Assembly (NCBI RefSeq): GCF_043641665.1
Contig: NC_092190.1
Location: forward strand, 24,816,010-24,880,009
From: Enoplosus armatus
Taxonomy: Eukaryota; Chordata; Actinopteri; Centrarchiformes; Enoplosidae
Direction: 5' to 3'
DNA length: 64,000 nucleotides
A program made the translations under genes and the position numbers. Shown piece by piece: positions 11,801 through 22,217 of this stretch (positions are counted from its first letter, which is position 1; every line of letters starts with the position of its first letter). The notes beneath the pieces were generated by a model, which was not told where the DNA came from, did not search any database, and saw only the letters and a program-made list of their open reading frames with translations.

Positions 11801-13470
11801 CAAAGTGCTGATGTGATTATTAATCTGTTGATGTGATTATTAGACTGTTGATTTGATTATTAATCTGTTGATGAGATTATTAATCTTCTGATGTGATTAT
11901 TAGACTGTTGATGTTATTATTAATCTGTTGATGAGATTATTAATCTGCTGATGTGATTATTAATCTGTTGATGTGATTATTAGACTGTTGATGTGATTAT
12001 TAATCTGCTGATGTGATTATTAATCTGTTGATGTGATTATTAGACTGCTGATGTGATTATTAATCTGTTGATGTGATTATTAGACTGTTGATTTGATTAT
12101 TAATCTGTTGATGTGATTATTAATCTGCTGATGAGATTATTAATCTGTTGATGTGATTATTAGACTGTTGATTTGATTATTAATCTGCTGATGAGATAAT
12201 TAATCTGATGATGAGATTATTAGACTGCTGATGTGATTATTAATCTGTTGATGAGATTATTAATCTGATGATGAGATTATTAGACTGTTGATCTGATCAT
12301 TAAAGTGATGATGAGATTATTAGACTGTTGATTTGATAATTAATCTGTTGATGTGATTATTAATCTTCTGATGAGATTATTAGACTGTTGATTTGATCAT
12401 TAAACTGATGATGAGATTACTAGACTGTTGATTTGATTATTAATCTGTTGATATAATTATTAGACTGTTGATGTGATTAATAGACTGTTGATTTGATTAT
12501 TAGACTGTTGATGTGATTATTAATCTGCTGATGTGATTATTAATCTGTTGATGCGATTATTAGACTGTTGATGTGATTATTAGACTGTTGATTTGATTAT
12601 TAATCTGTTTATGAGATTATTAGACTGTTGATGTGATTATTAATCTGTTGATGCGATTATTAGACTGTTGATGTGATTATTAGACTGTTGATTTGATTAT
12701 TAATCTGTTTATGAGATTATTAGACTGTTGATGTGATTATTAATCTGCTGATATGATTAATAGACTGTTGATTTGATTATTAGACTGTTGATGTGATTAG
12801 TAATCTGTTGATGTGATTATTAATCTGCTGATGTGATTATTAGACTGTTGATTTGATTATTAGACTGTTGATTTGATTATTAGACTGCTGATGTGATTAT
12901 TAATCTGCTGATGTGATTATTAATCTGTTGATGTGATTAATAGACTGTTGATTTGATTATTAATCTGTTGATGTGATTAATAGACTGTTGATTTGATTAT
13001 TAATCTGTTGGTGTGATTATTAGACTGTTTTTTTGATTATTCATCTGCTGATGTGATTATTAATCTGTTGATGTGATTATTAATCTGCTGATAAGATTAT
13101 TAGACTGTTGATTTGATTATTAATCTGTTGATTTGATTATTAATCTGCTGATATGATTATTAATCTGTTGATGCGATTATTAGACTGTTGATTTGATTAT
13201 TAGACTGTTGATTTGATTATTAATCTGTTGATGAGATTATTAATCCGCTGATGTGATTATTAATCCGCTGATGTGATTATTAATCTGATAATGTGATTAT
13301 TGATCCGCTGATGTGATTATTAATCTTCTGATGTGATTATTAGACTGTTGATTTGATTATTAATCTGATGATGAGATTATTAATCCGCTGATGTGATTAT
13401 TAATCTGCTGATGTGATTATTAATCTGCTAATGTCATTATTAATCTGCTGATGAGATTATTAGACTGTTG
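11801..13470 (+). repeat. 20-bp minisatellite, about 83 units
   Basis: The unit is TAATCTGTTGATGTGATTAT, with a main variant TAGACTGTTGATTTGATTAT. The 20-bp register holds without any net insertion or deletion from 11821 to 13460, exactly 82 units, while substitutions are common. It lies about 1.2-2.8 kb upstream of the tspear start codon. Confidence 0.95.
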
Positions 13471-14303
13471 GTACTCATTTGTTTTTTTTAATTAAAAATG
13501 AAAAATCAAACCTGGGTCAGAGGTCAATCCTGCCGGCTCTGTTCTGATCCTGGATCAGTCTGTGGTTCAAAACTGATCTCCAGACCCTCAGGATGTCTCT
13601 GAAGGAAGAGTTTTGGTTGGAGAGAAAAGGAAAAGTTTCCTCAAGACTTTTTCTTCCCTCTTTGACTGAAACACCTCGAAGACGCCTTCGAGAACAACTT
13701 GGTCCTCTTCCTGAGATCTTCCTGGACTCTTTGAAACAGACCAGATGAAATGTTCCAGAGGTCGTCTGAACCCTTGAAGGTCTCACAAACCCATCTTTTC
13801 TTCCTCAGGGAAGTTGTCCAGGTCTTTTCCCTTCACGCGTCCTTTTCTTTGATATTTTCAAAATGATCCAGTAAAAATAGAATTACTTAAAGTTTTTCAC
13901 TTGCTGCTCTTTAAAAAACAAAATAAGAAGATCTCTGAGAAGTTGTCTCGACTTTTATTGAAACGTTCTGGACATTCAATCTTTTCAAAACACCCAGACA
14001 GATAAAACCGGGACAAGTCCACCTGTTATTTTCTTTCCTGAAGATGCAGACACCCACCAGGTCGTCCTTTACATGAACTGTTTTATTAACTGTCTATTTT
14101 AAAAGCTTCAGATGAAAATCTTCAAAGACGTTAAAAAGCTTCATCAGTTTCCTTCAGAGACGTCTGACAGAGCTGCTGCCTGCTGACTGACTGGATGTGA
14201 TGTTCAGGTTCAGGTGAGACTCACTCAGGAGAGAGAGAGTTTACCTGCAGGTGAGCCGGCCTCGCTCGCCCGACATTTAAATATAAAAGACTGGGAGGAG
14301 CTG

Positions 14304-14443
14304 GAGAGAGAGAGAGAGAGGGAGAGAGAGAGACAGGGCGAGAGAGAGACAGAGAGAGAGATAGACAGAGACACAGAGAGAGAGAGAGGGAGAGAGAGAG
14401 ACAGGGCGAGAGAGAGAGAGAGAGAGATAGACAGAGACAGAGA

Positions 14444-14487
<44 letters not shown>

Positions 14488-14680
14488 GACAGGGCGAGAG
14501 AGAGAGACAGAGAGAGAGAGAGACAGAGTGAGAGAGAGAGAGATAGACAGAGACACAGAGAGAGAGACAGAGACAGAGAGAGAGAGAGAGAGAGAGACAG
14601 AGTGAGAGAGACAGAGTGAGAGAGACAGAGAGAGACAGACAGAGACAGAGAGAGACAGAGAGACAGAGACAGAGAGAGAC

Positions 14681-14711
<31 letters not shown>

Positions 14712-14800
14712 CACAGAGAGAGAGAGAGACAGGGAGACAGAGTGAGAGAGAGAGACAGAGAGAGACAGCAACAGGGAGACAGAGAGACTGAAGACGGACA
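14304..14800 (+). repeat. (GA)n/CAGAGA polypurine tract
   Basis: About 500 bp of nearly pure purine on the plus strand (GAGAGA with CAGA interruptions). The long Arg/Glu frames on plus and Ser/Leu frames on minus are low-complexity by-products. Confidence 0.95.
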
Positions 14801-16063
14801 CTGTGAAGCTTTAAAGCTAACATAATCACTGACAGGAAAGAATGGAAATATTTTCTGTACTTTTCACTCATTTATTCACTTTTCAGAGATCAGATCATCA
14901 GACTGTGCCGACGTCAACAGCCTTAAATAAAAGCCTCCAGTCGTCCACAGAAAGACATGTAGCTGAATATGAACCATGTTAGCGCGTTAATGTCTTCGAT
15001 CCAGACTGTTTACTGCTAACTAGCTAATGTTAGCATGCTAACATGCTAAACTACGCTCATTGTAATGATTTTTGAGTGAGTTGATTATACGTTGTTTTAA
15101 TAATATATTAATAATAATATAGAGTAGAAACATGGAAATACTCAAGTAGAAGTACTTCAAAATTGTACTTAGTAAAAAAAGTACAATGGATATGTGAAAT
15201 GATCCAATTATGGTCATCTCACCAAAAAGATGAAATAAATATATCTAATAAATATTTTATGTTACTTGTGGTGAAAAGAGGCTGTTTACTGACGTGTTAT
15301 TCAATCAGTGTGTGTGTGTGTGTGTGTCAGTGATTCATTCAGGTCTGAAAATCAGTAAAAATGATAAAAATCTTACTCTGGTTCTGTTTGTTTATGAATG
15401 TGTGAATGTGGATATTGACACATAATAAAAACTGAAGCGGTCGAACCTGTTCGGTCTACCTGATTTCAGTTTTAGTTTCATGTGTCGGAGGAAACTTCTG
15501 ATCTGAAGTCTGAAGTGAGCGAGATGAAACAGAAGAAGAAAGATGAAAAGAGATGGAAGCGAGAGATAAAGAGAAGAAGAAGTGACTGATCTCTGGTCTG
15601 TATCTGTCTCTCCCTCAGGTGTGTTGATGATCAGTACAGAGGAATTCCCCAGGTGAACCGGAGCTCCGCCTCCTACCTGTCTGACCCGCCCTCCTCCTCC
15701 TCACATGCTGACACAGACTCAACACACACACCCACACTGCACAGGTGAGTCTATGGACATCACATCGGTCTCTGTCATGGATCAATACATTTAATTGATC
15801 GGTGATGTTCGAGCAGTCGTGCTGCCACAAAAACAAAGTTTCAAATTTATTCTGACATTTCTTAAATTTTTAGTGTCCATCAATTAAATTAAGCGCCTTC
15901 TAATTACCTCTGAGGGCGGCCATTGGTCAAGGAATAGTTCAACATGTTGGAAAACACTTTCAATCTCATGTCTGTGTTCAGGAAATGGTTAGCTTAGCTT
16001 AGCATAAAGAATGGAAACAGGGAAACAGCTTACTGTCCATCATTTTGACGGACGGCTCAAAAT

Positions 16064-16309
16064 ACTACATTGCCCATGAGCCTCTGAGCCACCGTTGCCA
16101 TGGAGATGAAGCCAGTTTCAAAACACTTTGTTGTTATAGTTACAAACAAAACGCAGCGCCACAGATGCTGAATTCACCCAAAACTGAGCCAGAAACCGAA
16201 GTAAAATCAGTTTCTCAACAGGGTAAGCTTTAGCTTCAGATCACCATTAATGTGAAGCTCTGTGATTGGCTGTTTGTTAGTGTAACAAGCATCCTGGGAG
16301 TCGTAGTTA
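16064..16309 (+). mobile_element. MITE-like element with ACTACA inverted ends, copy A
   Basis: The element begins ACTACATTGCCCATGAG and ends CCTGGGAGTCGTAGT, which is an imperfect inverted repeat of the start. The interior (GTTGCCATGGAGATGAAG and TGTGATTGGCTGTTTGTT) is shared with the copy at 18793-19019. No transposase is present, so any movement would depend on an outside source. Confidence 0.65.
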
Positions 16310-18078
16310 GCTTCTCCTTCATTCCTCATGTTCACATGTTCACTGTTAATCATTTCATTCACTAAAAAGTTATTGAAGCGGGAAAATAAGGCTCTCCAAG
16401 CTAACAGGCTGGTTAACTGACCTAACTTAGCATGCTAGTTAGCTTAGCTCAGTCACCAACTGGACAATAACTCTCCACAGTTAGCTAGCTTCCTCCATAT
16501 TGGACTCTCCGTCCACTCAGAGCTCAGCTCTGTCAGGATGGTTCCTTATTGGTCAATGTGGTGAACTCATAGAACTGATTTAGTCTCAAATTGTCACCAT
16601 TTTAAATGCTGGTTTTGACTGGACCTTTAGTCTCATAGAGCCCCACATATCCTACGTACTGACTGTGTCCTCAAACTCAACATCGATGGAGAGCTGAGCA
16701 GACATTAGTGAGCAGACATTAGTGAGCAGTGGATGCTGTAAATAATGTAAAAGTGCATCGTTAACTTTCATTTTGTGGAATTGTAGTAAAAGATTGAATC
16801 TGACTTCATAAATAACTTCGTGCTCAGGTTCTTAAATCTCAGAGAAAAGATGGCAGTGGGTTCATTCGTGTCTGTGCCTGCTGGACTGGATCCAGGTTCA
16901 GATCTAAACCTGGATTATTTTGGCTTTAGCTGCTCTCTGCTGGATCCACACACTTCACATCAGAGCTGATCCGGCTTTTCATGTCTGAGTAAACATCTAC
17001 CCAGCAGCCTCGGCGCGCTGACGGCACCTGACGAAGCTTCAGTAGATAATTCACTTGGTAATCCTGAAATACCACTGAAGATACGCAGAATGGTTTCATG
17101 TCTTTGAGCTCATCAAGAGTTAACGGGGATGTATGAGTGGAGGGTGTGGCAGAGAGTCACACAGATTTATGGATTGACAGCAGTTTAAATGATTTGTGAG
17201 TCTAAGTGGACTCTGAGTTCATCTGATTCCTGTTCACTTTTGTTTGAGGTCTCAGTCTGATTCAAACTGTTGTTCCACATCTAAAGACAGGCGGCACTCG
17301 AGATCACAGCATCCCGATGTCCCCGTTAATAATGTCGTGTCGAACTTTGACCTGTGAATTCACCCCGCTGACAAATAAGAAGCCGTTCTGACAGAGCTGA
17401 GTTCTGATTGGACAGAGAGTGCAATATGGAGGAAGCTAGCGTAGCTTATTAGCTGAGTGTCACCATCAGTCTCATTGAAGCTCCTCGGTCAGAGTATAAG
17501 CTGGTCCCCAACAGAGACCTGGTCTACACAGTTAGAGACAAGAGGACATCAGACTGAGACAGCTGTTAATACACTGTGGACACTTATTGACCTGTTAGCT
17601 ACCGAACTAACAGCTAGCTAGCTTGCTGTTGGCAGTTCTCCAGGTGACCTTCCTAACATCAGGCTGAGGTGTCCTTTGTCCTCAGCGTTTGTCCTCAGGA
17701 AAAACAAATGGACAGATGAGCAGAACAAATGTTGAACTGATCGTCCTTTAGAAATGTCTTGCTCAGAGTTTTACAGCGCAGATAACCAAAGTGTTTGTGT
17801 GTGACGTCTCTACGGTTCAGAGGCCAATAATTACTGGTCCTGTTGTTTGGAGGACTGGACTAATTCTTCCAGAACACCAGGTTTTATTCAAAATGGTGAT
17901 AACTCAGTGAGTGAAGATGAATCACATCAAAAACTGACAGAAATTGTTACATGATGTTTTTAAGATATTAAAATACAGTTCTGTTTTATTCTGAGAAAAT
18001 AATATATGTTAAACTGTTTAGATGAGTCGACTGCCGAGGAGACAAAATGAGCATTATGCAATAATCAAAGTAGTCAGT

Positions 18079-18111
18079 CCCCCCCCCCCCCACACACACA
18101 CACACACACAG
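18079..18111 (+). repeat. C tract joined to (CA)n
   Basis: A run of C is followed directly by a CA microsatellite. More CA runs lie at 18556-18580 and 18723-18743. Confidence 0.9.
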
Positions 18112-18792
18112 GAATGTCAGCAGTGTGTGATGTTGAGCCGTGATAAGATCTCACTAAGTGTTCCTGAAGGAAAATCATCCAAACAGCCGCCGACAGGTGA
18201 GTGATCTGTGATAAAACCTCAAGAGCAGGAAAACCATAACACGAGACGTACGTGAGGGAACTGAACACCCTGATCCTCTCGGTCCAGCTGTGGCCCGGAT
18301 CCGGCACAGATTAGTTATTAGTACAGTCGTTAGCTCCCTCGCTAGCAAAGGTTAGCTTGTTAGCAACAGAATCTGTATTTGTGGATTGGGGAATTAATAA
18401 CTGCATGATTAATAAGAGTATTTTACACAGAATATTGATTATTTATCTTCTTATCTTCTGGAGAATTAGTGTGATCTTTGTAGAATCTTTATTTACAGAA
18501 TGCACAAACAGAAACATTGAGTCCACGACTTGTACCTGAATACAGCAGCTAATGTCCACACACACACACACACACACACAGAGGTAATAACAGTGTCTGT
18601 AAACACACAGTTAACAGCACTAATGGCCCGTCTGTGCACACACACTGACAGTAACTGATGAGGTGTTTCTTTGATGTGTGTGTTGCTGTCAGGCAGGTCG
18701 AGACAGGAAGCTGCTGTAATCTCACACACACACACACACACACCTCTGCTATAAACTCCGATGTCAGTTCAGTATGAGAGATGCGTCTAAAT

Positions 18793-19019
18793 ACTACAAT
18801 ACCCATGAGCCTCAGCTGCTGTTGCCGTGGAGAGGAAACCAGTCGGAATTGTGGTGAATTCAAAACACTTCAGCCTGTCGTCATGGTTACTGAACCCATC
18901 ACAAACTGATCCAGAATCAGAGAGTAAACTGATTTAAAAAAAACTGTAATCTTTATCCCCAAAATAAGGAGCTCTGTGATTGGCTGTTTGTTGGTGAAAT
19001 GCACCCTGGGAGTCGTAGT
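18793..19019 (+). mobile_element. MITE-like element with ACTACA inverted ends, copy B
   Basis: The element begins ACTACAATACCCATGAGCC and ends CCCTGGGAGTCGTAGT. It has the same orientation as copy A and similar interior sequence (CTGTGATTGGCTGTTTGTT). It is about 20 bp shorter than copy A, and both copies are decayed. Confidence 0.65.
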
Positions 19020-19099
19020 CAACGTCTCTCCTTCAGGCTTCTTGTAGATTCAGTTTCATGTTCGAACAGTCTCACTGAACATTTTCACATTTGTATGAC

Positions 19100-19173
19100 A
19101 AGAGACAGAGAGACAGACAGACAAAGAGAGACAGACAGACAGAGACTGAGACAGACAGAGAGACCAACAGAGA

Positions 19174-19217
<44 letters not shown>

Positions 19218-19264
19218 GAGACAGATAGAGAGACAGACAGAGAGAGAGAGAGAGAGAGACCAAC

Positions 19265-19297
<33 letters not shown>

Positions 19298-19378
19298 GAG
19301 AGAGAGACAGACAGAGACAGAGAGACCGACAGAGACAGACAGACAGACAGAGACAGACAGAGAGAGAGACAGACACAG
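19100..19378 (+). repeat. (AGAC)n/GAGA tract
   Basis: A plus-strand tract of AGACAGAC and GAGAGA that gives low-complexity open frames on both strands. It is not coding. Confidence 0.95.
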
Positions 19379-19834
19379 ACCTTCAGGACTTCCTCTGCTG
19401 ACTTCAGGTCTTTCAGTCACCTGACGCTCGATCACCTTTCAGGTTGTAAAAACAGAAGTGGACACAAAGACCGAGGCGGAGCGGCAGGAAGCAGCTCCTG
19501 CCAGATGCTAATCACAGACTACCGGCTGGGCGTCGAACCAGCAGCCTCTAATCTCACAGTCCAGCATCTCCGAGGAGCTGAACTTAGAGGAGGGGGGTCG
19601 CTGGTTCAAATCCCGACCCTGCAGACCCTGTAGCCCCTGCAGACTCTGCAGACCCTGCAGACTCTCAGCAGATGAATCACACACGTCTGATTTTCTTCCC
19701 TCAGTTGATTTTAATGAAGAACTTTCAAATTAACAGACAAATTAAAAGAACGACCAGACGAAGAACATCCAGCTTCATTTAAAAAAATATAACAAACTTA
19801 AAAGCAGCCGGAGCTGCTCCTCTGAGCTCCTCCA

Positions 19835-19864
19835 GATGATGATGATGATGATGATGATGATGAT
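19835..19864 (+). repeat. (ATG)n trinucleotide run
   Basis: About nine perfect copies, read as poly-Ile on the minus strand. The run lies in the ube2g2 downstream region. Confidence 0.9.
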
Positions 19865-20066
19865 CCTTTGGGAAGACATAAAGTGCATAAAGTCCAGCTG
19901 AGAGAAGCCGAGGAGCTTCTGTTCCACCTGAAGCTGACCCGTCGACGTCACAGAGAGTTCAGATGGTTTCATCTGCTTTGATTCGTGAAAACACACCGAC
20001 TGTTTCAGCTGAGCAGCTCTTGAATCTGTTCCGTGCTTCAGTTCCCTCAGTCAGACAAACACAACC

Positions 20067-20072
20067 TTTATT
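20067..20072 (-). terminator. Candidate polyadenylation signal of ube2g2
   Basis: AATAAA on the minus strand lies about 750 bp past the ube2g2 stop and is followed closely by the GT-rich sequence GGTTGTGTTTGTCTG. Other AATAAA-like matches occur in the AAT-rich stretch 20200-20420, so the site in use is not certain. Confidence 0.35.
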
Positions 20073-20283
20073 GTGAAAGGCTCAATTGACCCTACTGTAC
20101 TTCCTGTTGCCACTGACGGTCATGTGATGTGCACCTGCTGTCACACCTTGATCTCATCTGCTCACGTCAGTGTTCCTGTTTTCATTCTCTATTCCTTATT
20201 GGTTTTTATTGATTACCTATATATGCTGCGTACTCCTTTTATGTCCTTGACTATTGATTGTTGCTGTTGATTGACATCCGTGT

Positions 20284-20425
20284 TTGACTCAGTCCTCCAG
20301 AATAATAATAATCAATAATAATAATATCAATACTAACATTGTTATTATTAGTAATAATAATAATATTTATGATAACAATACTATTACTAATATTAACTAT
20401 ATTATTAATAATAATATTCATGCTG
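20284..20425 (+). repeat. AAT-rich low-complexity stretch
   Basis: Degenerate AATAAT/ATTATT sequence, read as Asn/Ile-rich frames. Not coding. Probably inside the ube2g2 3' UTR or just past it. Confidence 0.8.
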
Positions 20426-20817
20426 ATGTTGTTCTCGCTGCTGCCGTTGGCGTGGAACAGGTGATGATGATGTCACTGTGAGAATGATCACATGACACTT
20501 GTTAACGAATCAAAGAGCAGTTTTCTTCTCCTGTTGACTTTTAGTAGATTTGAAGTTTCGAAACATTTGGACTGTGTATTGATCCAATCTGTGACGTCTG
20601 ATTGGCCTCCATTCGTCCATCCATCAGTTTATTGATCTGTCCATCAGGCACTCTGTGTGTGTGTTTCATTGGTTTCCATGGTAACGAGGAAGATGCTCAG
20701 ATCTTCATTCAGTCTACAGATGTTGATCCAAAGGTAGCAGAGGAGGAAAGAGGAGTGTTTCTGAAGTAAACACAAACACAGAGTGCTGGGCGCTGTCGCA
20801 GGGTGATGACATCATCT

Positions 20818-20930
20818 CTACAGGCCCAGCGACTTGCGTACGATCTTCTGGGCCAGTTTGTAGAACTGCTCTCTGTCCTCCCGCCACATTTTAGAGGCGT
20901 CGACGTTCGCTCCACTTTCATCGTTCGGCT
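20818..20930 (-). CDS. ube2g2: ube2g2 coding exon 6 and stop
   Basis: Encodes [15 protein letters not shown], then [15 protein letters not shown] and RKSLGL, then TAG at 20820-20818. The acceptor is CTCTCAG. Confidence 0.96.
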
Positions 20931-22120
20931 CTGAGAGGAAACAAGGACACAACAGCAGGGAACAAGGAAACAAGGGAGGAAACAAGGAAACAAGACAAAA
21001 ACCACGTCAAGCAAGCGTAAAAACCTTTCTGCACAATTGAGGAAGTGTTATTGAATTGTGCATGTTTATGGACGACTGGATCCTTGTAGAGATAAGTGTT
21101 CATATTTGGTTTAATCTGAAAACTAAACTCTTTGTGAACGAATCAAACTGGTCTCACATGTTTATTTTTGTAGTAGTATAGTATTTATTATACATGTATT
21201 TATACACTCCAGTATGTGTCGAGCTCTACATCCATATAATGAAGCGTAATGAAGCGTAATGAAGTGTGGATGGTACCTGCTAACATGCTGACTACAGACA
21301 GCAGGATCTTCTCCACACTCTGGACTGGACTCCACCTCTCTGCACTGCTCTCATATCCCATCGGATCGTCACCTGGAGCGTGGAGGATGGAGATACACAC
21401 CCGACCGTCCGGATAGACTACAGGAGGAGGAGGAGGAGAAGGAGGACGAAGAGGAGGGACTTGTTAGTATCAGTCTGTACAATCTGACTTGAACCAGTTT
21501 GTTTAGTTCAGGTTCGGTCACAACAGACACAAACCACCGGCGGAGGTCCTGAACAGATCAGGTTCAAAAGGAGGACATTTTTAAAACTGGAGACATTTTT
21601 TAAGTCAAGACACTGTTTTAAAAGAAGAAGAAGAAGACAGTGTTTCAGAAGACATGTTCATAAGAAGACATTTAATCCGGCCTATGAGTCCTCACATCTA
21701 CAGAAGAACAAATGTTTGTGTGTGTCCTCAGAGATTATCAGTGAGCCATCAAACATCCGAAGGTGTTATCAGGGAGCCATCAGTGTTTCCTGCTGGGGCT
21801 TCACGCTCAGCTGTCAGCGCTGCAGCTTCACTGACGGAAACTCATGGAAACATTTGTGGCTGGAAATAAAAGAAAAGTCGGAACGTCTTCAGTCTGAGAC
21901 GAAGTTTCAGCATTTCATCTGAATGTGTGCTGGAACACAAATTATTTTACAAAGATATGAAACTTATAATAATCCATGTCTCAGTGAGGTGAATAACACC
22001 TGTAGACACTGTGATGATGATGTTTTCTTCTTCATGTGTTTCATCTTTATCTGCTGCTGTTTGTTGATGGAGGATCAGACGATACAGTTACAGCAGGAAG
22101 TTCAGCTCAGGGCTGTGCTG

Positions 22121-22184
<64 letters not shown>

Positions 22185-22186
22185 CT

Positions 22187-22217
<31 letters not shown>

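Larger units (their letters stand above)
10645..20817. other. Intergenic region between tspear 5' end and ubE2G2 3' end
   Basis: About 10 kb with no exon that I can support. It holds the tspear upstream region, a 20-bp minisatellite (11801-13470), a GA tract (14304-14800), an AGAC tract (19100-19378), two inverted-end elements (16064-16309 and 18793-19019), CA runs and the probable ube2g2 3' UTR (below 20818). Open frames rich in Arg/Glu or Ser/Leu are read from the tracts. Confidence 0.65.

Noticed and set aside
11801..13470. Array of short repeats that might suggest a CRISPR array
   Set aside because: Units are directly tandem with no unique spacers, there are no cas genes, and the DNA is vertebrate.
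14214..14871. Arg/Glu-rich and Ser/Leu-rich open frames
   Set aside because: By-products of the GA tract. No unique protein sequence.
19560..19625. Possible tRNA because of a B-box-like GGTTCAAATCC at 19603
   Set aside because: No A box at the right distance and the T-arm stem pairs poorly (two mismatches in five). Probably chance or a SINE scrap.
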